64,000 nt of DNA, taken from the NCBI GenBank assembly GCA_038496445.1, contig JALMLS010000376.1, forward strand, positions 1-64,000. The letters run 5' to 3'. Source of the stretch: Trichosphaerium sp. ATCC 40318. Taxonomy: Eukaryota > Discosea > Flabellinia > Trichosidae. The notes below the pieces were generated by a model that worked only from the letters and a program-made list of their open reading frames with translations, had not been told where the DNA came from and searched no databases. Position 1 is the stretch's first letter. Each line of letters opens with the position of its first letter. Of this stretch, positions 22,532 through 34,762 are shown piece after piece. Both the position numbers and the translations under genes were made by a program.

Positions 22532-23683
22532 TCAATCACGTGCATGTGAATCTTCAAGTATTTGTGATACTAACAAGTTCTTCATTTCAGGGCCGACTAA
22601 AATTTTACGTTCACCAAAGTTCAAGTCTAATTTGACCTTGGACTTTGATTTATAGGTGAACCGCCCTTGTGAAGACCCCTATATTCTCTTTAATCAAAAA
22701 ATGTATTTTCTCCTAACCTTGAGGTCGTATATATCATCAATAGAGATGGACTGGTTGGTAAATATACTTTCTTGAACAACAAAATATGTATGTATTGTTC
22801 CTCTTTGAATTTTATATAATCCAAGAAACTTTGATAGTAACGCATTTGGTTGACACTGCATGTACTACATACACTGTTAGTAGTGTATATCTTTCCCTTT
22901 CTTGCACCTCGTAGTAGCTACTACACATATCACATAACGCATTCTTCTCCTGCTGACTTATTGTCTTTAGGATGAATCGTTTACTTTTTGAAAAAAAAAA
23001 CATTGATCCACTCTTTCCTTTTTATCACAAAAACAATGTCAGTATTCAAAAATAGGCAGTGTCGTTATTTGGAACCTGCGGATTCTGTCATCTTTTTATC
23101 TTCCCCAAGACACCAAGCATCCTATTTTTATTTTTATTTCGGATATTTTTCGTTTGTAAAAAAACACGTGCCAGGTAATCGGTAAAATCATCTTCATTTT
23201 GAACACCAAAAAACTGCCGTAGTTTCCTGAGCGACGTGTAAGACGCCTACCGTCACCCTTTTTTTGAAAAACGTGCCTGAAAATATTTGGATAGAATTCA
23301 GTAGCCTACAAACAACTGAGAAGCGCGTAAACCTAATCTTCTAACCAAATAATAACGATTCGAGAACGACATGCCTCGTACGGGTATGCTCTCTAATTTA
23401 TACGTGACTTTACGGAGTTCTCCTTCATTTGATGGCGTCTGCATTTGAATCTGTTATACCTCATGTTAGTATGTGCTGAAATGTTGTTTTTTCTGTTACG
23501 CAGTGTGTTAGAGCCTTCAAAGTGCTTAACAGAGTAGCTTGAGCAGCGCTGTGTGTTGGTAGAATAGATAGGCTCGAAATTCTAAACGCTTGTAAAGATT
23601 ACACTACTGTTCTTACTTGCGTACTGAGGTAGAGGACTAACTTTCATTGACATTCGATTGCGTCTCACCTTGTTAGCTGCCAT
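22532..23683 (-). CDS. Multi-exon protein, function unknown
   Basis: Several short exons with good splice signals can be joined: MAANKVRRNRMSMKVSPLPQ, then SAAQATLLSTLKALTHC, QTPSNEGELRKVTYKLESIP, SLRKLRQFFGVQNEDDFTDY, RFILKTISQQEKNALCDMC, then a last exon SKVKLDLNFGERKILVG ending SHARD. The frame of the central exons (22990-23330) is uncertain. The final exons look like beta strands. I did not recognise the family. A CACGTG lies 50 nt upstream of the start. Confidence 0.45.
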
Positions 23684-23901
23684 AGTGTTACGATCTTTGA
23701 AGCTATTTATCAGAACGTTTTGATTGATTGGTCGCACGTGGTCAAAAAACCCTTACATTAACAACTACTACCCCTCAAAACATTGGCTTGATGTGATAGT
23801 TTAAACACGTGATTAAACTGACACAAAAAAACGACAACTTTTTTTGAACCGGATTGTAGCTTGTACATTTATTTTCTTTTTTTTGTTTCTTTTCCCATAA
23901 T

Positions 23902-25440
23902 TTACACGAAACAGTTTTCGTTGTTTAGCATGTCGGTTGTCAACATGTCAGGATTCCAACATTTCAACTTAAATATACCAAAATAGTAATGGAAGCATGG
24001 TTGGCTAGAAAGCATCCTACTCAAACAGTAAGCACAAAAAACGACTTCCAAAAGCTATAAATTAAATGTGAGTACCTAACACATTGACCAAAGTGGTTTA
24101 CAATGAATGGCACAACAGATGACCTAGCATGCGCAACTGCACCAAAAGTGGAGCCAGGAGAGACAATTATATTATCACTTTCTCCCAATAGCCACATATC
24201 AATGATGGCATAAGCCAATCCATGCAAGTTAGGTGTAAAAACTTCCACTAAATCTGATCCAAACACATCTCTAAAGAGCTCACGGACATGAGTTGAGTCA
24301 GTTGCCAAAAAAAATTTACTCTTATGACCTTGCACGAGGAACTTTGCGCAACGTGCAAACGTTTGTAGATGAGATGGTGGAATAGCGAAAACTTCAGTTG
24401 CTCTATAAAGAAAACAAATGTCACTAAAATTGCGAAATGACAGGTTCAATAATAATTTTAGTACCTGATTTGAATACCTACAACCCGGTTTTCTTTAAAC
24501 TCGTTATCAACAATGTTATCAATTACAGCTTGAATAGCCTTTACTGGACGGAATAACCACTTTGAAAGCAATTCATAAATCTTATCTGCACCACTAAACA
24601 CTTCACATAGCTCATTTTGATGAAAGGAGTTGAGCATGATAGCAGGTAAAAACCTAAAACATCAACACGAGAATTTAGAAATCAAAAAGAAATGCTCACC
24701 ATGAATTCGCTTTTAAGTGCACAACGCGAACATCTGATGGTATACCAAGATCAGGATCACATACAATACCTTCATATGTTTGCTTATGAGTAGAAGCCCA
24801 ACGAAGAGGATGAGTACGTTTGTACTCAAAATCGATTCGATGGTTTGCTTTATTTTTTAAATCAATATTGTAATCTTTCATTATCCATCCAAAGTCTACG
24901 TCCTTAAAAGATTTTTGTTAGCTACTATAAGGTTTTGGTGGAGTGATTTACCTCAAAGAGGTCTGTATACTCTGCTGTGCACTGAGCTGTAACCTTCCAG
25001 TGTAGCAAAAATGCACGCTTTGTTTGCACTGAGAGAATGAAAGCAGACAATATTGCTTGTAACCTGTTGCCTAATCCAAAATCGCCAACCTCATAAACAA
25101 GTATGCGTTGTTGATCTATGGGTTTTTGCATCATCTCCCTGAAACAAAAAATATAAGCACAAGCATTTCAATAAACATTGAAAATGTCAAACAAAACAAA
25201 AAACAAAATGTGACACATACCTATGGAACTTTGTATAGCGACTTCTGAATGATGTAAAATAATCAGTATGTCTTTGTGTTCTATTTAATCCACTACATAT
25301 TTTCCTTGGGTGTCTCCATATATCAGTATCAGGCGGTTGTGCTGTCAACGGTTCTCGAGATAAGATACTCAAGTAAAAAAATATGCAAATAAGACAGATA
25401 ACAACTACCCATCGAATGACTAACAGTGTTTTCTTCTCTA
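23902..25440 (-). CDS. GT37-type fucosyltransferase (xyloglucan FucT-like)
   Basis: Golgi type II glycosyltransferase predicted to move fucose from GDP-fucose. An N-terminal hydrophobic anchor (VVVICLICIFFYL) precedes the lumenal part. Family motifs follow: VGDFGLGNRLQAILSAF (donor-binding loop), VGIQIRATEVFAIP, FFLATDS and IIVSPGSTFGAVAHARS, with a cysteine-containing tail ending in PCFHYYFGIFK. Six exons are inferred. The first exon and the ATG were not found: the frame opens near 25440 without a start, so an upstream leader exon is likely. GT37 is best known from plants. The acceptor is unknown here. Confidence 0.75.
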
Positions 25441-25556
25441 TAGATTTACTACATTATAAAACGTCAATTTACAAAAAAAAATGAATGTAGTTCTTTTCCG
25501 TAAATTTTCTGACAAAATCTGGCGTAGGTTTAGGCTAATTTTTTGTTCCGAAAAAA

Positions 25557-26253
25557 CTATGCGCGTGCAACAACAACGTTTATACAGGACATGCGAAAAA
25601 AGTCTGCCTTTCCCGTGGAATTTTTTGTTCCGAAAAACGTCCAAAACAAAAATGACGTCAAGTTGTCATAAAATCTTTTTATGTTATTTGAATACGAATC
25701 TAGTGGCGGCAAATGAAACAAAAATTTATGTTTTTCTTCCATAAAAGGTGTTTGTTTTTTTAAGTGGACGATATCGATAGTAGCAAACAAATAGTGCAGT
25801 GGCTTGCGTACAAGCGAAAAAATGTTGGCATAACCAACACGCCAAGTAGCGTCATCCACCAGAATGGCACGTATATTAACGTAATTATATTAAATGCGTA
25901 GCCAAGAGCAAGCGCTGTCTATGAGTAGTTAGAATGGTAAAAACCATAAAACCCTTCAATTTGTGTAAACAGAAAAAGTCTTTTTTGTAACTCAAACGCT
26001 TTGTTTTGTAGTAAACAACACCAAAATAAAGACCGTTGAGTAATTTTGTAGCTTTTGTCATTTCTTTTGTGCACGCGAACATATTTATAGGGGAGGAAAT
26101 ACTTGCCATGTTTTTCCGAAATGACGTTAGAAAGACTACGTACCCAACTGACGCTAAAAAGGCCGATAAAGCAATTAAAGGCGTATTTTTTCGGCAATAA
26201 TGCGGCCAATGCGGGCAGGCACATCCTAATCTTTTAGTTAGGCTTGTAATCAT
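25557..26253 (-). CDS. Small multi-spanning membrane protein, tentative
   Basis: The first exon (MITSLTKRLG) leads into hydrophobic stretches such as LIALSAFLASVGYVVFL. A later exon ALALGYAFNIITLIYVPFWW is a clear membrane segment and ends at a GTACGC donor. A last exon FYDNLTSFLFWTFFG runs to a stop. The frame linking exons 1 and 2 is not resolved. No family was recognised. Confidence 0.35.
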
Positions 26254-26293
26254 GCAAGTGTAACGCCATTCCTAGCTCTGTTTCGCGTCTAAC

Positions 26294-26654
26294 ATGAGCG
26301 GTTTTTTCAAGAAGAGGCTCAGAAACGAGCAAATCGTACCATATGAACAAGGCTTCTGCACTCACAGTGCTGATAAATGTGAAGAGCGAAGAGGTTTTCA
26401 AAGCACGCAACTACAAAAACAATTATTTATAAAATACATGTCTGCATTGCTCACGCTTTCGTGGGTACGTACAAACAATCTAAAAAACATGCTTCGTGGT
26501 TGAGAATTCTCGTTTCGTGTAGTTCAAAACCAGTGATGAGGTGGTAAAGAGTATGAAACTTTGTGTACTTCGGGTAAATAGTTTTCCTTCTGTTGCCGTT
26601 CGTGAGCTGTCAACGAAAAAAGACGAAATTTCTATTCAAACAACTCAACTTTGA
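26294..26654 (+). CDS. Small protein, hypothetical
   Basis: Starts 40 nt from the divergent minus-strand gene, so the two may share a promoter. MSGFFKKRLRNEQIVPYEQ runs to a GTACGT donor near 26465, and after an inferred intron continues as DEVVKSMKLCVLRVNSFPS to a stop, about 100 residues. The open frame after the intron supports it. Function unknown. Confidence 0.35.
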
Positions 26655-26820
26655 AAACAAAAAAGCATAACTTGTCCACGCAATAGCGATCATACGTGCT
26701 ATTCATCTCATAAAAATTGAGATAGTTGGGGTAATCCATACCCCAAAATTCCGGGTTGGGGGAGAAATATCGCCCAAAATTGCACGAATGCTCCCGGAGT
26801 GCACAAAAAGACACTTGCTG

Positions 26821-29800
26821 TTAGTCTTCAAATATGTGTATTGCATCAAAATTGAGGTCTTTACCAAGTACAAGATCCACCTTCTTGCCTCCAATTGAAA
26901 GCTCTTGTAACTTATCAGCGATAGAAACCCGCTATTTTTTACCGTTTTAATAAACTACATTTATAATCAGATAAATAACGTACTGGGTCCCCATTAGGAA
27001 CTAAACACACTAGTTTGGGGCAACATAAATCCTGACCTTTTAGAGCAGCATCCAGTAGTTCTATGCATTGCGGTAATTCTGTTTCTAACGTCATTCCATT
27101 TAATCTCAATCCACCATGAGAATATCGTAGCTCTCCAGATTCGATAACAAATGCTTCTATGGCTTGTTGTATCCTTCCAAGGTATCAATAATCGCAGCCA
27201 TTAACACTTGAACGTACTGAGGTGGTATCCGTAGTATAGTCCACACTAGTGAGCCTGCAAAGAAGATGCGACCGCTTGCGGAGCCATCTTGAGCGTTACA
27301 CATTAACCAGCTATTGAACTTGAATCTACAAAATCCTCTTAGTTACTTCCTTGTATACTACTGTATCGAATGTACTTACCTTTGTTGATGACAACCAAAA
27401 CAATAATTTTTTAGTACGCTATTTTTACACAAGGCACATCTACATACAAAAGTGTTAGTTCTTACGAACGATTCTTGGGTGTTAAAACAACGTACGTTGC
27501 GTACAAACGTATGCCAAATATTTCACATATTGTAATTGTTGTTTTGAAGATACGCCTATCAGTAAGCGGTTGTTCAAGGAATTCGATCAAATATTTATCA
27601 GGTACTTGTTCTTTCCTAAAAAATTCCGGTTAACATAAGTAAACCTTATCGAATGTTATTGTACCTGAATGTTGTCAAATCAGGATATTTTCCGTTGAAG
27701 AAGCATTCAACTGAAATACAAGAGTTTGATGTGAATTTGAAATATATCTTATGTTGCTGTGATTTATATCGCATCACATTAGAAAAAATGACTGTAGTTC
27801 CTTAACCACTATCAGGTACAGCATGTTGTGAAGCTATTTTAGTTAACCTTACCTTGAAGCATTGAAAGAGGGTACTCAGTTTCATAAAGATCCAAATACA
27901 TAAACGCAGTGTCCATAGTATTTGTATCTCTAACTTTTAAACGAATGCTTCCTTGACTTGTATTCATACGCCTTAAAAGTTTTAATCAATTATTTGAACA
28001 AGCAACATACGGTTTATCACCACTATATACCCATTCACCTGATGGAGGATAAAACGTCTTATCAATAACAATACATCTGAAACTAACTACAACACTGACA
28101 GCAGTATTGGGTTCGCACACTAGCAAGTCTCTAACACTAACAATAACAGATGTGTTAATATTTTAACCAAAGATGCATGTTGGTACCTTGATAGTTCCAA
28201 TTTAGAGGAGGGACATGAGTTGCGTAAAAAGCTTATATAATCAGGCTCTACTTGTATAACGTTGCAATCTGTTGTATTATCGTTCTCAGGAAACAACAAG
28301 TTGGTACTTTGAAAGATAATCTCATTGAAAAGAGCACCACCTCCTAGTTGCCGTAAGTTTTATTGATTCCTTAACTCCTTACCCGTTAATCTTCCACCAG
28401 TTGAATATGTAATATGGTTGTCAACCGCAGAAGCCAAAGTAGCCTTGGGTGTGAGAATCAGGATATGTCGGTTGAGCTGTGTATTTACCTTTGTTGTGAC
28501 GTAGCATTGGTTAGCATGAATAACATCACATAGGCTGCAGTCCTGTATTCTTATAATACATCGTTTTGTGACCTAACAAACTAAATTAGCTTAAGTTTTT
28601 TTCGAAAACTATGGTCGTGCCTTTTTTGGATACAAAATTAAAGCCTTCACTTGGAAATGTGTAGGATATTGTGATTTTCTAATAATCGACGTCTTATCTA
28701 CTATGAACAATACGAGAGAATGGACATTTGATATGGTTGATGGATACGGATCAGAACTGTAAAATATGGAGCTAATCTCATTGCTTACATCTTCATCTAG
28801 CACGCTATCAAAATATTTCTTACTTTGTTAGACACGTACCTTTCATTGGTAGAATTGTTATATTTTCTTTTGTGAAATGAATGTATGATAAAAAACCAAA
28901 GGAATCTTTTTGAGGTGCTATGTTTTCGATAACTATTGTGTAATCTGAAATCATTATCATTTCGCCAATATCTTTCAAACAAAGCTAGAAGTACTGTAAG
29001 TAACACCTTTTTTGATTCGAAAATAAGTGTACCCCAGTTACAGATACCAACACTTCGTTAGTACTATCTACCAACTTGAGACGCCCTGATACACTATCTG
29101 TCCTCAACACTCCCAGTAAGACAATATTTTCACCCACTGTATCACTATCAATTGTATCTACAAGTTGTTTAGAATTAACAAGGCTTAGGTCAAGTACAGT
29201 TAGTCCACTCAGTTGGCATATCCTTTGTTTTGAAATCTATAAATATAACAAGTTCATCAAATGATATAATGTGTGGTAGTAAATGTATATTCTCTAATCC
29301 AAACATAGAGCTGTTACCCAAAAACTCTTGAAAGCTATCACATCTCGGAACAAACGAGATAGATTCGCCAGCAGCCTCTAAAACAGACGAAATGTACTGC
29401 CTTAATAAACCCCTTTGCATATATTTTGCAAGCGTCTGAGACTACAATGTTAGTTATTGGCCATTGAGGGTAATAAAACTCGCTTACACGACTACCAAGA
29501 ATTTGTTTTGTGGATAGTATTGTACGAAATTTCTCTTTCAGTTTGTAGAATATTTCAAGCATCAGCCAAACCTGGTCTGAACACATTACATCCCAGTAAG
29601 GTCGGAACATGCTTTTTCGTTGTAGTAGAGGTTTGAAAGATGATGCTTGACTTTATAGTTATGTTAGCTAACAAGAACAATTTGCTTATCACTAACCTTG
29701 AAAACTGAATAATTCGAACGTGAGAGCATAAACTACAGCTGAACGCCTTTGATATGATAAGCAATACATCGCAGTGAATCGCAAGTGTACCTGAAGATCT

Positions 29801-31390
29801 CCATCTTTAGTGCAGATAGGCTTTACGGCATATAACTTTACCATTGCTCCTATGCGCAACCCTACAATTCGTTGTTACTTTAGCTATGATATCTTTAGGT
29901 GTATACCTCTTCCTCCACTTAGATTATCGAGGGGATAATGCCCCATTAAAAGTTTATATTTACTATCCAGTCGAAACATTGCATCTCCATAATATTCAGT
30001 GATTGTTCCGCTGTACGACGAAAATGGGTTTACAACTTGTTATTGTTTAAGTTTTTTTTTTTCGAACAGTCGATAGTGCTCGTACCTTCTTCTGATGTAG
30101 ACATGTTCATGGATTCAAACAAAGACTTATCTAAGAAATTAGAAACAATGGTTAAAGGAAGTTACGAACTTGAAGAATTAGTTGATTGCGATGACTGCGT
30201 GTCACGTGCCAACAAGAACGGATAAACAAAAGTGTATTTATCCTAGAAGAGCAAAATAAATACTTATTGTTCTACCTACGGTAGTACTTTTTTAGCTGAG
30301 CTTCTAAATTGATAAGCCTGACCACTTGAAACTAGAGTTATGTTCACAAACAAATACTCTTCATTAAGTTGTATAAACGATCGGAATCTGCGCAGTAGTT
30401 AAGGTTAGAAGCAATCTAGTACTGTACCTAATCGCAATGCCAGTTAACAGAATTACAATCGTACTCATGCCAGATATATCGCTAAGTTTGATATAGCAAA
30501 AGAGAGCTGAACCTAAACAATATGAACACGTGATTGTTTTGTAACAAGACTTTACCAAACGAGAGCACTGGAGATATGGCAGTAACTAAACCACTTATAT
30601 GAAAATACTGAGGGGAACCGATTTGTGTATGAACTACTTCTGATACATTCCTTTGCTTGTAGATACTACATAGCTTACTAACGAAGTGTGTTGTAACAGG
30701 AGATGACTTTTGTACCACAATTAGTTTCCAAATTTTTTTATACCACTACGTACTCCTGAAAGCTCACATTGAAGACCAGCAAACATCCAACGGTCTTGAC
30801 TAATACAGAAATTAACATATTTTGACTTAGCGATAATTGGTCGTTACCTTGGTAACGAAACTTTGACAGGCAACATGACGGCTTCGGTTATTTCTAAATA
30901 TCCAGCGTTCGGGTTTTTTTCATCTCCTGGAACCCATCTCCATGACCTCAAGAGTAACAATTTACCAAGGCGCTGTATAGGGTATTTCAAAAATACACAC
31001 GGAACCTTTATTGCACGTGTCAACATATCATTTTATTTCAGATATCAAAAATATCTTACTGATGCTGTATTGTCCGTTATGCATAAGTAAGGTTGAGTTT
31101 TTGAGCTACAACGCAATACGCCCACTACTAGAAACGGTCGAAATGAGACATCGTTTGGAGTGTCAAGCCATAGACTTTCAAGAGAAGAAGCTTGCAAATG
31201 GTCAATAACTGGAAAATTATTGCAATGAGCGTTACGTACTAATAGATTGATTGGTACCGCCAATGTGAGACAACGGTGTCAATACAGATCCTGATGGAAT
31301 TGTACATGGTGTATTAAGCGCGCTGGCAACTCTCTGTAGTGTTACGACGATGGCTTGTACAAGCGCTGACGCGTCACAACGCCCTCCCAT
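26821..31390 (-). CDS. CTC1: CTC1-like telomere maintenance protein (CST complex)
   Basis: A multi-OB-fold protein on the order of 1,100 residues, similar to human CTC1 (about 1,200). CTC1, STN1 and TEN1 bind single-stranded telomeric DNA and recruit DNA polymerase alpha-primase. The start MGGRCDASALVQAIVV is at 31390. OB-fold pieces in family order are FLVVGVLRCSSKTQPYLC (31110-31170), GYLEITEAVMLPVKV, NPFSSYSGTITEYYGDAMF with GLRIGAMVKLYAV (29800-30020), GVLRTDSVSGRLKLVD followed by SDYTIVIENIAP (28900-29160), and a zinc ribbon CRCALC...CFGC (27383-27442). The last OB fold has CNAQDGSASGRIFFAGSLVW. The zinc ribbon inside the C-terminal OB fold also occurs in RPA70, but the overall order fits CTC1 better. 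More than 15 introns are inferred. Confidence 0.78.
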
Positions 31391-31624
31391 AAATGTTTGG
31401 CATCTTTTTTTTTTGAATTAGGCTATAGCACCAGCACGTATGTATATACCTTTCAGTAGTGTTTCGACGCCATATAGCCGCATCTCTATCCATTGACTGT
31501 CACAAATACTGGCTAGCAAGCGACTCTACATAATAGATACGCTCAGTAGTTGTCTACGAGCTCCTAAACGAAGAAACACAGCTGATGTCGACTTAATTGA
31601 AGGTAATTATTACAGAATTAATAA

Positions 31625-32923
31625 ATGGCACAACTAACGAAAGCACAGCGCGTCAGAGGGCTACTCCTAGGTATGCAAAACGACGTTTGTTTATCTCTAT
31701 TCACAGTATTTTGTAGGGCTTGCTGCTGGAGATCGCAATGGAGGACCTATACGTATGGTATGCTTTTTAAACAACTACCGTTAACAGTTAACTAAATCTT
31801 TGCACAGGCAGCACGATTAGGAGAATCGTTGGTAGAAAACAAAGGCTACAACAGGGAAGATGTGGTGACAAGATACTTTAACTGGTATAAAGGACCACCA
31901 CACGATGCAGGTACGTTAAAATGCTTAATTACAATAAAACGAGGCAAACGTAGCGTATTAGAAAAAGCATTTGACACCGGCGCGACATTTCAGATTACCA
32001 TGAATCACTTCGCCACTTGTACGTTCAGCTTTTCGTTTATCCTCAATTATTAACGCCTTGAAAACAGCGCATGACATCGACAAAGCCTCAGAGTTCACAC
32101 TAGAAAAGACAAATTCAGCAGGCATCAATCCAGCGCACAGAGGTATTAAAATACTGTATTTGAGTGGAGGTGTGACGTGATTTTATTAGCCGCTCCATTG
32201 GCTTGTTGCAAATTTATTTCGACAGACGACCTTGTGGCCATTGCTAAGCAAGAGTCGATGATAACTCACAAGCATGTCATATCTCAGGAGTTATGCAGTA
32301 TTATGAACGTCATGTGCCGTTCATTGATTGAAGGCTCTACTTGGAACGAAGCACGTACTCTCGCCAAGATGCTGTACAAAAACTCTTCCCAAGACGAGGT
32401 TCCAATACAACTTTACCCTTCAAAGTAACTTTGTATAATAACAGTGGATCTAGATCAAATTGATGTGGGGTTCTAAACCACTTCAAGCTCTAGACCAAGG
32501 AGGGTACTAAAACAATTACAAGCATTCGTTTTTTATTCTTACCTTTTTTTATCAGTTTTGGTCCTGGTGTAATGCAAGCAGCCCTACATTTTATGGATAA
32601 TTATGAAGGTATAGTTTTTATAATGAATATAGTTATCCTATTTCTTACGCTTTGATAATAGGCTTTTCAACAACGTTGAATGCTTCCCTCAAGTTCGCTG
32701 GAAGTGCTAATTACTGGTACGTAATATATGTGCATCAAGTGGTTTATCTGACATGTTCTTTAGCCCAGTTTTAGTTGGCGCATTGGCTGGCGCTCTCTAC
32801 GGACCACACAGCATTAGCGATGCAGACAAAGAACACATGTCTAAAAAATTGCAGTTTAGAGTGGAGAATTTCTCAAATGCTTTAGCAAAAGAGTGGGAGG
32901 AGCCTGTGTACAATGGTATGTAA
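31625..32923 (+). CDS. ADP-ribosylglycohydrolase-like protein, possibly inactive
   Basis: Exons read MAQLTKAQRVRGLLLG, GLAAGDRNGGPIRM, then TRYFNWYKGPP, KAFDTGATFQITMNHFAT, AGINPAHR and KFAGSANYCPVLVGALAGAL. This is the order of an ADP-ribosylglycohydrolase (DraG/ARH family): an N-terminal GLxxGD loop, a central W..G..DTG block and a C-terminal GALAGALYG helix. Active members carry a D-x-D metal site just before that helix, and here the spot reads GSANYC. The central DTG lacks the usual neighbouring acid. Seven short introns are inferred. It ends EEPVYNGM. Removal of ADP-ribose is doubtful; a binding role, as in crystallin J1, is possible. The divergent CTC1 gene starts 234 nt away. Confidence 0.78.
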
Positions 32924-33061
32924 ACAAAAATAAATTAGCTTTTATTTCTGTCTTCCACATCTTCAAACCAATGCTTTTGCCTCTACTACAAAAAAAAAAA
33001 AAAAAACCGTTGGAAGATTTGCTCAAAGTCAATCTTAGTCGAGAAAAAACTCAGTTCGAAG

Positions 33062-34612
33062 ATGTCAGAAATGGACAGCCCACATAAACGCGGTACAAAA
33101 AGGTAAAGTCAAACTAATATTCTCATGTGAATTTTAACGTATTTTAAACGTACATAAAGTTAAATAAATTATATAGGTCTAGAACACCGCCACAATCGCG
33201 CCGTAGATCGCCACATCGCTCAAGATCGCCTGTTCGTCGTTCTGGGTCACCACCACGTCCAAGATCGCCACCACGTCGCTCAGGATCACCTCACCACCGC
33301 TCTGGGTCACCCCCACCTCGCCCAAGATCGCCACAGCGTCGTTCTGGGTCTCCTCGCCACCGCTCGCGATCTAGGGGAAGAGCTAGGCCTGTTCAGTACA
33401 ATAACAGACCCCCACCACGTGAACCAAGTCCACAACATAGAAACTCCAGAGATACGGGCGGTACGTTAAAAATTAAACGTTCAACTTACAAACTTATTAA
33501 TTCGTATTTTAGACACTGTGAGCGTTTACGTTGGTAATTTACCATATGAGGCTTCTAAGCGAGACATTCAAGACTTATTTGAAGAATTTGGAAGGGTATA
33601 TGGCGTAGAACTACCACGCCAGCATCGCGGGTTTGGGTACGATATAGACCATGTAACCCATATGGTTTTTTTTTTTGTGCACGTGATTTTTGGGTTTGTT
33701 TTCTCATTTTTTTTTTTTGTTCAATGCTTTCATTTTATTACTCTTTTATTGACTTGGATCGCAAGGGAAATCTTTTCTCAAATTATTTATTCTATATTCT
33801 CTTATTATTATTGTTATTGCGTGTCGCACGTCACCGAACTATGTGCCAAGCAGTCGACTATTTTATCTTGATGTCAACGTATTTTTAAACTTGCATTAAT
33901 CATCATCATGATTATAACTCTTTACTATTTCTCGACTACTGTTATTACTATTGAAGGAACTACTATTTTATATTCTCTCGAGAAGAGTTTTTTTTGGTGA
34001 CCACATCCTTTTTTTGGGCACACAGAGAAACGATGAGCTTTCTTTCAGAAAAAAAATCATTCATTCATTGGCTATAAGGGTATTTTCTTACTGACCCCAC
34101 TCGTCAGATTTGTGCGTATGAACAAGAGAGAAGCAGATATGGCTGTAGATAAGCTCAATCGTAGCAAATTTCAAGGATTTTATATCAAGGTAGAAAAACT
34201 TTTACAAACATCCCTAGTATCACGTTCCCTTACAGTTTTTGATATAGGTGAATTGTGCTTATAGAGAGCCGAGACCTGGTGGCAGAGATAGCTACAGGGA
34301 AAACTACAGAGATGATCACCGAGGTAATAAATATAAAGCCTTTCAAAAGTTTCGTAAGGCAGAAAACCTTGAGTGTAACACTTCTGTTTAGAAAGCAAAA
34401 GAAGGCGTTACGAGCGTCCACGAAGCCCTCAATACCGAAGGAGAGAAGTATCTCCGCCGCGGGATAGGTACAGAGATCCTCGTAACGACAGAGAGCCACG
34501 CAATGATAGGAGAGACTATGGCGAACCCCCAATGTACTCAAATGCTATGGAAGACGCCTACAGATCTAGAGGTCCTATTCGATCTAGACATCGTGACTCT
34601 CGTGATCGTTAA
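33062..34612 (+). CDS. SR splicing factor with RS-RRM-RS layout
   Basis: An N-terminal arginine/serine/proline-rich region with repeated RSGSPP and RPRSP units is followed by one RRM. RNP2 reads VYVGNL (33520) and RNP1 is HRGFGFVRM, split by an intron. A C-terminal Arg/Tyr/Asp-rich tail ends RSRHRDSRDR. This layout is shared by Tra2 and RNPS1/SR45, which bind exonic enhancers and join the spliceosome or exon-junction complex. Two ATGs are in frame (33062, 33071). The intron at 33637-34107 is about ten times longer than its neighbours. Confidence 0.88.
33637..34107 (+). other. Unusually long intron inside the SR protein RRM
   Basis: The donor GTACGA follows GGGTTTGG, and the acceptor TCGTCAG precedes ATTTGTGCG, so that splicing restores the RNP1 motif RGFGFV. 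The 471 nt intron is T-rich with many homopolymers, while most introns here are 30-60 nt. Read-through would meet an in-frame stop (near 33870). Confidence 0.8.
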
Positions 34613-34762
34613 AAAATAAAAAAAAAACATTCACAAGTAAAAAAGCCTTTCGGTTAAATGAAAGAAAAAGAAGTACAGAAAAAAAATGATAGATTGGCCG
34701 TTTATTATGTTCAACAGGATAATTTGTGATTTGGTTTACTAACAAATCTAGCAGGTCGTTGT

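Noticed and set aside
22532..23683. Mediator subunit or cullin-like identity for this gene.
   Set aside because: A few short resemblances only, and the central exons are not in a settled frame.
30037..30225. Plus-strand open frame with a plausible acidic C-terminus.
   Set aside because: The minus strand continues the CTC1-like gene through here, with matching intron phases on both sides.
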